Assembly (NCBI GenBank): GCA_963942565.1
Contig: OZ012686.1
Location: forward strand, 27,957,708-28,021,707
Direction: 5' to 3'
Source: Maea johnstoni
Taxonomy: Eukaryota; Annelida; Polychaeta; Spionida; Magelonidae
DNA length: 64,000 nt
The position numbers and the translations under genes are program-made. Positions within the stretch are counted from its first letter, which is position 1, and each line of letters starts with the position of its first letter. Shown here piece after piece: positions 10,993 through 21,338 of the stretch. A model generated the notes under the pieces. It had not been told where the DNA came from and did not search any database. It was given only the letters and a program-made list of their open reading frames with translations.

Positions 10993-12747
10993 TCATTCTG
11001 GCCGATTCCCTTTTGCTGATATCCGTTTATTTATCTTAGCAGTGAGGGTGGATTGGGGGTCGGCTCCCGTATCAGACTCGTACCCCAGTGGTGCCTTGGT
11101 GGATTTGTCACCGGCAATCGTGGGATCCTCCTGAATATTGATACTGACCAGTAGTCCCAAGAGGCAGATGTGCCGGCGATAGTTCTCCACCTGTTTGAAG
11201 GACTTTCCACACAGACAGCAATGAACGGGTCGAACATGAGTCTCCTCGTGACCCTTCAACAGACGCTGAGAATAGAACGATGCTGGGCATTTGGAGCACC
11301 TGAACTGCATGGGGATCTGATTCTGATGGGCTCTTTCACGATGACAAGCGACGGCGTCACCGTTGAGGAAGACAAGATCACAGTCCGGACATGCGGTCAG
11401 CTGAAAAACTGGACTGTCGCGGTCCTGTTGTCTCCTCTTATGGACCGACAGTAGATGAAGCTCCAGGTCGTACTCGCTGGAGAAGTCACTCTTGCACTTG
11501 ATGCAGAAATTCCGGTGATAGCTTGGCTTGTAGTTTTTCAGAAAGCCGCATGTGCACTCGTCCGAGCACACAGGACAAGCAGAGTGACTCTCCTCCTTGT
11601 GATCGGCCAGTGCCGGCTGATTGGGGAACACCTTGAGACACCAGTGGCAAATGTAAGGCTTCTCCTCAGGATGGTTGATCATGATATGGCCCGTCATACA
11701 CTTAAAATGCACGATGGTCTCTCCGCAGATCCAGCACTGGCAGGGTTTTTCGGGTACCTGGTTCAGCAGGGCCAGGTTGACAGTAAACCAGGGAGGGAAG
11801 CGGCTGTTGATGGTCTCGTAACTGGAGAACAGACCGCTATGTTGGGTGAGCTTGTGATTCTGCAGGCCATGAAAATTCTGAAATTTCCTCTTACAGCACT
11901 TACACCTGTGGTTCCCTTGATTCGAATTGCGTCGTTTGAAGTTCTCGTTAGCAGGTGAGTTAGGTTGACTACCTGTTGTGTTCTCATCACCACCACCACC
12001 ATGCTCTGCCAGTTGCTGGTCAGTGTCTATTCTCACATCACAATTATCAGTTCCAACCGCCACATCAATCCCACACATACCAATAGGGGGCTCTGGGATG
12101 AGATTTGTATCTTCTTCCTGGTTAGCGTATCGAACAGCTCCACTCTCTCCTGTTTCTGAAAAATCATCACTCATCGCTTCTGAGAGCAATGTTTTTGGAA
12201 CAATCCTATGGATGAGTACAGGAGTCATATTCACAAAGTCATCACAATCCACGAGTGTATCCTTAGTGGGGTTAGTATTGTTCTTGTGGCTAGTGGTGGG
12301 TGTGTCAGAATGCTCATACCCAGTTGTTGAGTTATCGATCTCCATCTGTGAGAGCAAAGTTTGCACTACAGCTTCCTCATGCTCTGCAGTAAACTTGAAC
12401 TCAGGCTCAGCATTTTCTTTAATAACATCCTTCTTTAAAAGGTTCAAATCTTTCCAATTAATGGCTTCAAAGCTCCCCATGAACATATTCACTTGGTTGA
12501 TGGTCATTTCTTCAAGCCGTGGATGCGGAACTTGCTCTCTGGATAAGGAACTACTGTCTTTTGAGGAACAATTGTCAGGGCTTGGAGGCAGAACTTCTGC
12601 ATCCAATATCTTTTCTCCATGTTCCTGTTTTTCAAAGTGGGGTTTCTCTTCAACTGGCTGTCTATCTCCTGTAGAGGCATCCTTGCTTTTGATAGGAGAC
12701 TCAACTTTTGCATCACAAACCTTTTCTCGGCTAGGACTGTTGCCCAT
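10993..12747 (-). CDS. C2H2 zinc-finger protein, single coding exon, 584 aa
   Basis: One uninterrupted frame. The chosen start (12747, MGNSPSRE) lies 12 nt inside an exon that opens after a good acceptor on this strand, so an upstream 5' UTR exon is expected; an in-frame ATG at 12771 lies in the intron. Residues 1-280 are acidic, Ser-rich and without a recognised domain. Zinc fingers follow (Cys,Cys/His,His): 282,285/298,303; 338,341/354,359; 367,370/383,388; 415,418/431,436; 453,456/469,474; 484,487/500,504. A last unit (510,513/526) ends in Cys528 at the wrong spacing, and a Cys cluster at 391-400 may be a decayed finger. The linkers are long and not TGEKP, unlike tandem KRAB-type proteins. 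A nuclear nucleic-acid-binding role is inferred; targets are unknown. Gly2 with Ser6 and Arg7 resembles an N-myristoylation signal. I do not recognise an orthologue. Confidence 0.85.
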   Translation of the reverse strand: MGNSPSREKVCDAKVESPIKSKDASTGDRQPVEEKPHFEKQEHGEKILDAEVLPPSPDNCSSKDSSSLSREQVPHPRLEEMTINQVNMFMGSFEAINWKDLNLLKKDVIKENAEPEFKFTAEHEEAVVQTLLSQMEIDNSTTGYEHSDTPTTSHKNNTNPTKDTLVDCDDFVNMTPVLIHRIVPKTLLSEAMSDDFSETGESGAVRYANQEEDTNLIPEPPIGMCGIDVAVGTDNCDVRIDTDQQLAEHGGGGDENTTGSQPNSPANENFKRRNSNQGNHRCKCCKRKFQNFHGLQNHKLTQHSGLFSSYETINSRFPPWFTVNLALLNQVPEKPCQCWICGETIVHFKCMTGHIMINHPEEKPYICHWCLKVFPNQPALADHKEESHSACPVCSDECTCGFLKNYKPSYHRNFCIKCKSDFSSEYDLELHLLSVHKRRQQDRDSPVFQLTACPDCDLVFLNGDAVACHRERAHQNQIPMQFRCSKCPASFYSQRLLKGHEETHVRPVHCCLCGKSFKQVENYRRHICLLGLLVSINIQEDPTIAGDKSTKAPLGYESDTGADPQSTLTAKINKRISAKGNRPE

Positions 12748-12759
12748 TTTGTGGGATAC

Positions 12760-12785
12760 CTGGAATATCAAATATAAGGATTAAT
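12760..12785 (-). promoter_or_regulatory. 3' splice site before the zinc-finger coding exon
   Basis: On the minus strand the sequence reads 'tatttgatattccag' immediately before GTATCCCACAAAATGGG. This acceptor sets the start codon at 12747 and implies a non-coding first exon at higher coordinates, possibly in the CpG-rich block at 14.8-16.4 kb. Confidence 0.6.
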
Positions 12786-12819
12786 GTATTTATGTACATT
12801 AAGCATATCTAAACCGTTT

Positions 12820-13120
12820 CAGCAGGGTCTTTCGGACTCCCATGAAAAATACCTGATTTTAGGTAAAAAGACACCCTAGATTTTGGTGTGTTTTTTTATA
12901 AATACTAATTCCAAGTTAAATTTCTAAAAAGTTTTAACTTCAAAATAATAACGAAGACATTTCTTGAGGAATTAAGCATGTAAATGCTTCTTTTTGATAA
13001 TGTACATAATCAGTGTAAACTGTGTAATGATTTTTTACTTTTTCAATCAGCGATTTTGGACACCCTCAATTCTTCGAATCCCAATTTGGACACCATGTTA
13101 TGAAAATCCTGGCTAGGTCC
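12820..13120. mobile_element. GGTCTTAGCCAG-family element in the 5' intron of the zinc-finger gene
   Basis: It begins 'cagcagggtctttcgg' and ends 'cctggctaggtcc', with two TTTGGACACC words near the right end. About 300 bp. Confidence 0.55.
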
Positions 13121-13379
13121 CTGTGTTGCAGTTTATAAGGCCTAAAAAAGGTATGCATGCTCATAAGGCAGTGTGCATGAAAGTCAACATCCTGCCTTGT
13201 CTGATGTCAACACCGTTCTCTGGACTGAGAATTTCAAAGTTTTTAGAAATATTTGTTTGCGCCTGACAAACCTATTTTGAGGAAAAAATCTGTAAGACCA
13301 AAAATCAACTTGGACTGGCCCTATACAAAAGAAATATACATGTCAGGGATTACCCTGGTATGTGTTTGACTTTGAAAGG

Positions 13380-13519
13380 AAATAGCAGCACTCAGTTTCC
13401 TCATCTTGATCATCGAATTCCACTCTCCACAAATAGATCATGCTAAAGAAAATAGCAGCACTCAGTTTCCTCATTTTGATCATCAAATTCCACTCTCCAC
13501 ACATAGATCCTGCTACACA
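13380..13519. repeat. 70-bp tandem duplication (two units)
   Basis: AAATAGCAGCACTCAGTTTC begins at 13380 and again at 13450. The two 70-bp units differ at only a few positions, so the duplication is recent. Confidence 0.85.
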
Positions 13520-13785
13520 TAGTATCTCTGCCACCACACCGGTTCTATTTGCAAGTATATTTTGATGAGTGACACCATTAAATGTATCTCATTGGTCAAA
13601 ACGTGTGATGCACACGACGTGATGCAATCAACAATGACGTCATCCTCGCAGTGGCATGTTTGTTGCAAGTTCGCTGGATGGCCGACAGACTGATTGGTCA
13701 ATTCAGGACTTTTCATCGCATTTTCTGATCAGCTGTTGCAAAAAGTACTGAGGCATTATAACCGGAAATGTCATGGGTGAATGTC

Positions 13786-14578
13786 GGTCAAAATCGCCGA
13801 TACGAAATTGCCGACTACCTAAATGGCCGATTGCAAAAACGGCCGATGACTCATTGGGCCCTCCTGAAATAAACCTTCATATTCCCCTAATTCAGTAATT
13901 GAACTTTACATTCTCCACATGTCAAGTGTCATAAACATTCTTATTAAGTATTCTGTGATTCGATATTTGTTTTTGTTTAAATCTGAATGTTAATTCTAGA
14001 TGTAATTACGCCACAAAGCCAAGACCTCCTACAGTTAAAGCAGCTAGCTACGCCAACTTTTCTTCTTGAAATATTCTTTTTTTAAGTCCAAAATCCGTCT
14101 AATGATAAATGACATCACTTAAAACCAATCCAATTTTGTTTTATTAATTTCCACCTGAGAGTAGTAGACAGGGAGTGGGCACTGTGCATGCATCATCAAA
14201 TTTCGCTGCCTCTCACTATGAGTCATAGATAACCTGTGTACCCCAGGATTGGCTGCCTGCTGACCCCATCTCCTTGGCAACCTATCTGACCTAGATAGGA
14301 TGACAGTCAGTATACCCAGCCAGCCAGTCTCTCTGCTGCTTGCTTACTCACGTGACCAATACCTCTACAACGCGTAACCCGAGGCGCACATACCCTAGGT
14401 ACTAGCATGCTGTGCCTATTGGGTTGCGGATCAAGGGGATGTATTTCTCTGATTTCCACACTCCTTTACATGGGCAATAGGCCTAATTGATTTCCATTAA
14501 ATAGGGCCCTTTTAACCATCGGCCTTTCTGCAAACGGCAATTTTGCAATTGGCGATTTCGGAATCGGCGATTTTGACC
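13786..14578. mobile_element. Foldback/TIR element with roughly 75-bp inverted ends
   Basis: The left end GGTCAAAATCGCCGAT pairs with the right end ATCGGCGATTTTGACC. Similarity continues inward through several CGCC/GGCGATT and GGCCGAT words to GGGCCCT on both sides. The interior holds another repeat (14163-14455). It has no coding capacity and its superfamily is undetermined. Confidence 0.7.
14163..14455. repeat. Dispersed repeat with TCACGTGACC E-box, copy 1
   Basis: It matches 42575-42797 ('catgcatcatcaaat', 'atctccttggcaac', 'cgcgtaacccgaggc' here, 'gctagcatgctgtg' there, 'ggggatgtatttctctgat'). Copy 1 is longer in the middle. Both carry TCACGTGACC (here 14348-14357). The class is unknown. 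Confidence 0.75.
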
Positions 14579-14935
14579 ATATACCTCATGGATTTCGTAG
14601 TTTGCGCAATTACAAATAACTAAATGGCGAATAATGCACAGGAGCTTTACATCTGGTATAATTTTGAAATTGTATTTCATCTTATTATTATTTTCTCTCC
14701 TCCATGCTGCATTAAGATGTAGTATTATATGCTGACATTTGATGTTTTCTTCCTTCCTTTTTATTTCTTTTGTATTTTAGATCTAAGTGGACTGATCTTT
14801 ATAAAATCTTTAATAACAAGCGAAGCTCGCACAATGGCAATGCGCGAGATACCTCATTGTTGTCAGTAGGACGATGGCCTTAAATTTCCATCGATCAATT
14901 TATGGTACGTCCGGGTCCCGCTGTTAAAAAGGAAG

Positions 14936-14943
14936 TGACGTCA
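14936..14943. promoter_or_regulatory. CRE palindrome TGACGTCA
   Basis: A perfect CREB/ATF-type site inside the CpG-rich block. Function is inferred from sequence only. Confidence 0.4.
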
Positions 14944-15662
14944 GACGGAGTCGCGTGAAGGTAAACACTGAGCTTTCTTATGCTCATTCCCAGGCCCAGT
15001 TCTATGTTGTACAACATACGAACTATGGATATGTTTCAATCACCCACGGTAGCAGACAGAAAAAGAGAAATATATGTGTTTTATTGTGAAGCCTATGCAC
15101 TAATTCAACAATGGTAATGTGCGTGTGTTGTGACGTGCAGCGTTCATTTTCCTTAGAAACTGGCGCCAAATAGCGAACGTGATACAAGCGCGCCACGCAT
15201 CACTAACTACATAGCGCAATACATGCTGCCCGGGAGGGGGGGGGTGGCTCTCAGGTACAGAGGGGGGCCACACCCGCCTTACATATTTCGCGGAAGAAGG
15301 GGTCTTTTCTAAGACCTCTGAATGTCCGCGATTTTGTATAAGAAGGTATTTTTTGTAACCAGGTACGAATTAAGTATGGGGGGTGAAAATCCCCTAACAA
15401 TCCACGAAATATACGCGGCTCTGACGCCGAGTGACTCCCGAAGTGACGTGGGCTTCCGAGTCTGCTGCCGCTAACCGAACAGGCAGAGGATTATAAAATT
15501 TAAAGTTAAAATATGTGTTCCCGTTCATCCGATGTCATTGTTTTGATAAAAGAAAGGGTGTTTTTATACTGCAAAAAGTCAGCGTTTTTTTTTTAAAGGG
15601 TGCTTTTTTGGCCAGAAATCAGAGCTTTAGGTCTTAGGGGTATTTTTAAATTTTGATAATAT

Positions 15663-15686
15663 CCCCCCCCCCCCCCCCCCCCCCCC
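15663..15686. repeat. Homopolymer of 24 C
   Basis: An uninterrupted C run followed by CCGGGA. The length may be unreliable in an assembly. Confidence 0.9.
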
Positions 15687-15848
15687 GGGACATGCTGGCA
15701 TTACGGGTAGAAAATTGCAGCTATGTTATTGTTAAGAGCTTCGCTCGTCGCCGAGGCCATGCCTCATCATATTAAAAAGGAATATTTGGGACAAAGGAAA
15801 GATTAAGGTAGGGGCAAAATATTAGCCTAGAATCGGTACGGTACCGTA

Positions 15849-15876
15849 ATTGCCGGGGCCCTCAGGCCCCGGCAAT
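15849..15876. repeat. Perfect GC-rich hairpin
   Basis: Arms ATTGCCGGGGCC and GGCCCCGGCAAT surround a CTCA loop, directly after the word GGTACGGTACCGTA. It is a strong cruciform or stem-loop former. Confidence 0.85.
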
Positions 15877-16303
15877 CTAGAAGAGCTTAAAAATTTTAGA
15901 CACGGTCTGCGCCATTTTGAAACCACAGAGCACTGTGGGTAATTGCGTCTAACTCCACCACGCTCTACAGCAAAAAATCCACCACGTTCTGTATGTGGAC
16001 TTCCGAGAACAAGAGTTTATTTCGTAAGTGGTAATGAACTAAGTGGTAGGCTTCCATGAAATGCTGCGCTTTCGGAAGCTCTCCGAGTACTCGCCGTTCG
16101 GATGGTTGCGTTCAGTGAAGCCAACGTACTTTCTGCCCCCAGTCACACTATTTAGACCATCGCACATTTCAAAGTCGGCAGCTCCGACCTGATACGTTTA
16201 CCTATCGTGCGATAGACGGATCCAGAGAATGTCCGATACAAGGTGATAGGAGTGGAGATGGAGTGGCAACACAGCGCAAAGGTTAGGCAGGCATGGTAGA
16301 GGA

Positions 16304-16347
16304 ATGGATCCGTGCGCCAAGATATCGAGGCCGGCGCACGGATCCAT
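16304..16347. repeat. Perfect 15-bp-arm hairpin
   Basis: Arms ATGGATCCGTGCGCC (16304-16318) and GGCGCACGGATCCAT (16333-16347) surround a 14-nt loop. Confidence 0.85.
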
Positions 16348-16602
16348 GTCTCAAGGGGAATGGATAGAGATGTAATAGTTATGGAATATACTAGGAATAT
16401 GGGTAGTGAGTAAAGCAATTTAGTGATCGTGTAAATATGTAAAGCTAAGTTCGCCTGGGAAAAGAAAAAAAGGTCTGATTTCGAAAATATTTGTTACTAA
16501 AATATCATGAAGCTGAGAATATGGGGAATTCAAAAACATTAATAAGAATTTGCCCCCCCCCCTCCCCGTTATGATACTGACCAACCCTCTGGGTCATGGA
16601 CT

Positions 16603-16862
16603 ATTATGATATTTCCAGTTCAAAAGCAATCTCTGTGTGTTAATTTTCATAAATGGGAATCTGATATCAAGCTGCAAGTGTGATCTGCTACATAAAATCA
16701 AAGTTATTTCATAATCATATTCGTATGGTTATCAATTTGCCAACACCAGTAAAATATATTAGCCCACTCCTAAACTAATATACTAACCTGAACCCTGGTG
16801 GCCAGGATTGGAACCGCGTGAAATCTCCTGATTTTGGATGGTTGAATGTTAACAGGTATGAA
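16603..16862. repeat. About 300-bp repeat, copy 1 of 3
   Basis: It shares 'gtgatctgctacataaaat', 'cccactcctaa', 'gccaggattggaac', 'ctcctgattttggatggttg' and the end 'acaggtatg' with copies at about 16979-17345 and 19899-20216. Non-coding. Confidence 0.7.
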
Positions 16863-16978
16863 TTTTATAACTCGGTCAGACACCTTCAGATTAGCTAAGT
16901 ACTGAGTTGCCAACTTTCAAAAATCATCCACCATTCCTCAAGAATAAATTTATTTTCTAGCCAAGAGCCATGAATTTC

Positions 16979-17345
16979 ATAATATGCTGAACATAGAAGT
17001 ATTTGATCTTGAAAGATCACAGAATGTCCGGAAAGATCACACAATGTAAATGTTGTTTATGACGACATTTTCAGTTCCAAAGCTATCTGCGTGTTTTTGA
17101 TAACTGTGTGTATATTATCATGCAGCAATTGTGATCTGCTACATAAAATTAAAGTTATCCTATTCACATATGTTTCCATGATTATCAATTGTAAAGGCCC
17201 ACTCCTTAAGCAAAAGTACTAACCTGGCCCCTAGTAGCCAGAATTGGAACTAAACAAAATGAAACCAAAAGACGCCGCAGTATAGTAAACCGCCTGATAT
17301 CTCCTGATTTTGGATTGTTGAATGCTGACAGGTACGCCAACGCAC
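16979..17345. repeat. About 300-bp repeat, copy 2 of 3
   Basis: Its left end ('tttgatcttgaaag') matches copy 3, and its right end 'gctgacaggtacgcc' matches both others. Copies 1 and 2 lie almost in tandem. Confidence 0.7.
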
Positions 17346-17939
17346 TTGCACAATATCAATTGAACATTTCATAACACACAAGTACCATGATTTAAGAACT
17401 TATGGCCAGTTTAACGATATTCTCAGCATGAGGTTATCTCCACCGCGTAGACTATAGTATAGATGTATACGTCTAGATGTTAGACAAAGTCGCTGGATTA
17501 CCGTAAAGTCGTTCCCCTATTGCGACATATTAGCTAGAAGTACATGGGCGCGAAAATATCATAAATTGAAATAAATCTTATAATAGCAACATGAAATCAT
17601 CGTAAGATAATCGCAAGACATTCATTCAGCAAGTCTGGATGCAAACGGCTTTCCGAAGTGATTCACTGTAAGTGATAGCAGGGTCAGGGGTCAGCCACTC
17701 CCGCAGATGGCTTTACAGGTACAGGGAGATTCGACTCTACTAAATTCGTCGTAAATAATGGTTTATGGCAGCGAGTTTATTGATGAAACAGAGCGGCCAA
17801 AAAACACAGTCATGCGTGCGATTGAATGACTGTCTTTACATGATATTTGGGAAAATTATTTGAATATTTTCATGATAATCGCAAGACATAAATCATTGAC
17901 TTGCGATTATCTAGCAATATAATCGGCTTCGATCAGGGA

Positions 17940-18131
17940 CTTAGCCAGGATTTGGATAGTAGGGTGTCCAAAATGTGCTTTGGAGGAGACAGGGTGTCCT
18001 GGCAATCGAACGCTGAGCGTTCGTTGCGGTCGCTCTGCGAGCGACCGCCCTTTGCGGCGGGGGGTCTGGGGCCCGCTTAAGGGCCCCAGAAGCCAGAGGG
18101 TCTAGGTGCTCTGAAATGCTTTCTCTGGCTT
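17940..18131. repeat. Cluster of four consecutive stem-loops
   Basis: In 124 bp there are four inverted repeats in series: CGAACGCT/AGCGTTCG (18008-18024), GCGGTCGCT/AGCGACCGC (18027-18049), CTGGGGCCC/GGGCCCCAG (18066-18089) and AAGCCAGAG/CTCTGGCTT (18090-18131). The block is preceded by 'cttagccaggatttgg' (17941 on), which looks like the end of the GGTCTTAGCCAG family, so it is probably part of a mobile element. Confidence 0.8.
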
Positions 18132-18389
18132 TTCCTGGCACTTATTTTCATTATTTTATATATTGAAACGTATGATTTTTCAGTGTGAATTTTACATTTC
18201 ATAGATATTTACAAACCATAATGACAAGAAATAAGGCAAATGTTCAATCCTTTGCTAATATGAATGTAATACAAAGGCATAATTGTTCATTTCATAATTT
18301 ATTGCATGCTCCTTTATTTGAACATATCTCATTTGTCACTTGCACATATTTCACCTCAAATAACCCTTTGCTGTCTTTGTATTTTGCAG

Positions 18390-18600
18390 GTATTGCATGC
18401 ATATAGCTCCCACTCTCTGAAGTCTACCTTCTGCACCCTGTCGTAACCCAACTCACCCTGTGTAGCATTTTAGTGTGAATGTTGTATATATGTGACATTT
18501 CATTAAGTGATGTCTGTGTCTGTCTTATGAATACGTCTAGTTTCTGTTGAATGAGTGACATGATATAGGTGCTTAATAAAATGATTTTGTGTTCTGTGTT
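18390..18600 (+). other. Candidate 3' terminal exon of an unidentified transcript
   Basis: A strong acceptor ('ctgtctttgtattttgcag') is followed about 185 nt later by AATAAA (18575-18580) and a GT-rich stretch ('ttttgtgttctgtgtt'), the layout of a last exon. The only frame open for any distance gives about 18 residues of no recognisable family. It could be a non-coding RNA or a chance combination. Confidence 0.3.
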
Positions 18601-19448
18601 ACATGTGTGTTAACTTCATTTGTTGTTCAATAAGTCCCTATAGTAGGATAGTTAGTCAGGTGTGAAAATCACATTCAAATGATGTGAAACATTGTCAGTC
18701 CCGAAAATTGTTAGGATACTGTACTCCCTAAAAGGTGAGTGACAGTTGGACCAGCAGCATACACGGTAAGTGCAATGGAAATAAATCATACTGAGGTACA
18801 CTCAACAGCGTCTGTGTCCTCAGAGGGCCCTTAAGAATAGGATTGGTTTGGTAAAATAAAGTGCCATAAAGCTCTGTGATATGGTGAGTCATAGGCATAA
18901 TAAAATAAAAGCATAGTAATGTAGATAGGATATATAGATATTATTAGAGTAATTAGACTATAAAAGAAATTAGCCACACATTGTATAGGCCAAACCAAGA
19001 AAAATTGTTAAAATCTGACATCCTATTGAGAGGGTAGTTTTCAATGTCTTCCTCATTTAAAGAGCTTTCAGGCAGTATATATTTTGTATAGGCTGAATTG
19101 CCAAATAATTGCAGGATATATGAAAAACAGCCTTAGGAATTACGCCCCCACTTCATTTGCAATACAGGAAAACACCTACCTGTTGTGAGTCCAACATTAG
19201 CAGTAGGGGGTAACCCCAGACATTTCTAAAGGATACATGTAGGCCTATCATCAATAAAAAAAAGTTGTTTTATTGATTTCGACTTATTCAGAAAGTAGTA
19301 ATAGTATGTTATTAGAATGTTATTCATTTTCTTCTATAGGTGATCATTTTAATTGGGGTAAACATCTGGGTTGAAAATAACGAAGTTTTTTTCCTATGTA
19401 AAAAAAAATTGGGCAGAACTCCGGTGTGTGTGACAGTAATCTCGTTCA
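18600..19448. other. Intergenic, nothing recognised
   Basis: AT-rich sequence with no exon, known repeat or strong inverted repeat that I can support. Confidence 0.5.
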
Positions 19449-19898
19449 TAAAGCCCCTTTCACACCAACTCGCCACGTCTGGCGATGCACTGACAACGTC
19501 TTCACGACTGCTAAATCATCAAAAATCGCCAGTGCATCGCCAGTACATCGCCAAATGATTTGCTTGACGACGTATTGACGACCTTTTGACGCCCCAGTGG
19601 CAACACATAAACGTACATATGACGATCTGCTGACAACTCGGTCACGACCGCTGGCGATCGCTGACAACTTCCTGACGATGCACTGACGACCACTGGCAAC
19701 ATCATGACGACCTCTGGCGTCTTCTTGGCGAATTGGTGAAGACATATTGGCAACATGGCGATGTGTTGAAGACGTTGTGGCGACCGAGTTGTCACGTGAT
19801 CAAAGAGGTATACAAGGAGAGCAAAACTTGCCCCTCTATCATAATAATTGATATTGCACTCACCCAAGTGCCATCTTTGTAAAATATTCACCCCCTGA

Positions 19899-20216
19899 TA
19901 ATAATATGTTGAAAATGGAAGTATATGATCTTGAAAGTATACATAATCTTTTTATGATATTTTCTCTGTGTTTTTCATAACTGTGAATATATCAGCTTTA
20001 TGAAATAAAAGTTACTTCATTAATATATGTGTATGGTTATCAACTTGCAAACTCTTGTGAAATATAATAACCCATTCCTAAGCTAAACTTATAACCTGAC
20101 TTCGGTTGCCAGGATTGGTATTAAACAAAATCCCACCAAATAGGCCCCAATAGTGAACCGCGTGAAATCTCCTGATTGTGGATGGATGAATGTTGACAGG
20201 TATGCCATTCAGATGA
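19899..20216. repeat. About 300-bp repeat, copy 3 of 3 (inside the TAA element)
   Basis: It matches copies at 16603 and 16979 ('gatcttgaaag', 'gccaggattgg', 'gtgaaatctcctgatt', 'gttgacaggtatgcc'). It was either carried by the transposon or inserted in it. Confidence 0.7.
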
Positions 20217-20484
20217 TTCTTTAGTCATAGTCCAGCAATTTAAACACTCATACACTTATGAAGGCATAGTAATGTGAATTCCTAATCATTAGATATGAAA
20301 ATGGCACCCTCTCTTTCATCATTCAAGAAAATATAACTTGAAGAACAACTTTCACAGAAAAGCAATAATCTTCTAACTCTATTTCATCATAGAGATAGGC
20401 TATTATCAAAGTATGTTAAATCACTAGTGTCCCTCCACTTTTATCAAAGATGACACCAATGACATTCTTCATTTACTCTTGTAA

Positions 20485-20832
20485 ATGGACCTCCAAAGGC
20501 TGATGAGGCCTGAACAAAAATATGTTTGGCTAGAAAAAGTAGGGTAGATAGGTGGGGAATTTATCTTATTTTATATCATTTCTTTTCTCTCCTCCATGCT
20601 GCATTAGATGTAAATGCAAAGTAAAATAGCAGCATCTAAAGTAGTGGGGTATGTAAATCTATTTAAATCCACAGAACTGGTATTATATGCTGATATTTCA
20701 ATTTCTTTTGTATGCCATGCATGGAGAGAGAGAGGGTCCATTTATCAAATCTTCAAGTATAATTTTGACAATTTAATATTATCTCAATATTTCCTATTAA
20801 AATATCTATTGAGATTCACCTTTGGAGGTCCA
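20485..20832. mobile_element. Possible nested TIR element
   Basis: Ends TGGACCTCCAAAGG and CCTTTGGAGGTCCA form an inverted repeat about 350 bp apart, inside the larger TAA-flanked element. No target duplication was confirmed. Confidence 0.4.
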
Positions 20833-21338
20833 AAAACACTGACGATCTGTTAACGACGCATTGGCAAGCTGCTGGCGTAGCTTGGCGATGGTTGGCGTGG
20901 CGCTGACGACCGATTGACGACGCTTTATTCACTGGCGACCGTTGGCGAGGCTTGGCGATTTTTTTGAACATTCCAAAAAAATCGCCAAGCTTGACGAAGC
21001 GTTGACGACGGCTGGCGAGCGCTGGCGATGTGATGGCAATGTACTGACGTTGTCTGGTGACGTCTGGCGATGCATTGGCGATGTGTCCAAAATTGTTGGT
21101 CGCCAGTGCATCGCCAGACGTCGCCAGTTGGTGTGAAAGGGGCTTAAGAATGAGATCCCATCACTTGTTTAGGTCTTCCCCCCAACCCGCCACCTCTTTA
21201 TTAGGACAGGGGTAATAAATTACATGCATTAATTTTAACTTAAAGCCCATGTTAGGTATGAGAAAATCTATAGACCCCCCTGGTGGCACCCCAGGTTAGT
21301 GATGTATTAACTAATCTTACCTTTTGTCCCTGTTCCAG

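Larger units (their letters stand above)
14815..16400. promoter_or_regulatory. CpG-rich block, candidate promoter region
   Basis: CpG density is far higher than in the AT-rich surroundings. It contains a perfect CRE palindrome TGACGTCA (14936-14943), a run of 24 C (15663-15686), a 28-bp hairpin (15849-15876) and a hairpin at 16304-16347. It lies upstream of the minus-strand zinc-finger gene and could hold its first exon, or a divergent transcript. Alternatively part of it is mobile DNA: GCGAAGCTC occurs near 14822 and its complement near 15738. I see no coding exon. Confidence 0.4.
19452..21144. mobile_element. 1.7-kb TIR transposon with TAA target duplication and iteron-like ends
   Basis: The left end AGCCCCTTTCACACCAACT matches the complement of the right end, and TAA flanks both (19449-19451, 21145-21147). 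The 3-bp TWA target is typical of PIF/Harbinger. Both subterminal regions are packed with short words of the type TGGCGA, ATCGCCA and CTGACGAC. A 15-bp-arm hairpin lies at 20951-20989. No transposase is visible, so it is non-autonomous. It contains repeat copy 3 (19899-20216) and a possible nested element (20485-20832). Confidence 0.75.

Noticed and set aside
11978-12784. 268-codon + strand frame opposite the zinc-finger gene
   Set aside because: Antisense shadow of a coding exon whose minus-strand product has clear C2H2 fingers.
17941-18141. 66-codon Arg/Ala-rich minus-strand frame
   Set aside because: It translates the GC-rich stem-loop cluster; composition is explained by the hairpins.
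19446-19891. Two overlapping minus-strand frames of 99 and 126 codons, and a + strand frame at 20942
   Set aside because: They fall in the iteron-like ends of the TAA-flanked transposon and resemble no protein.
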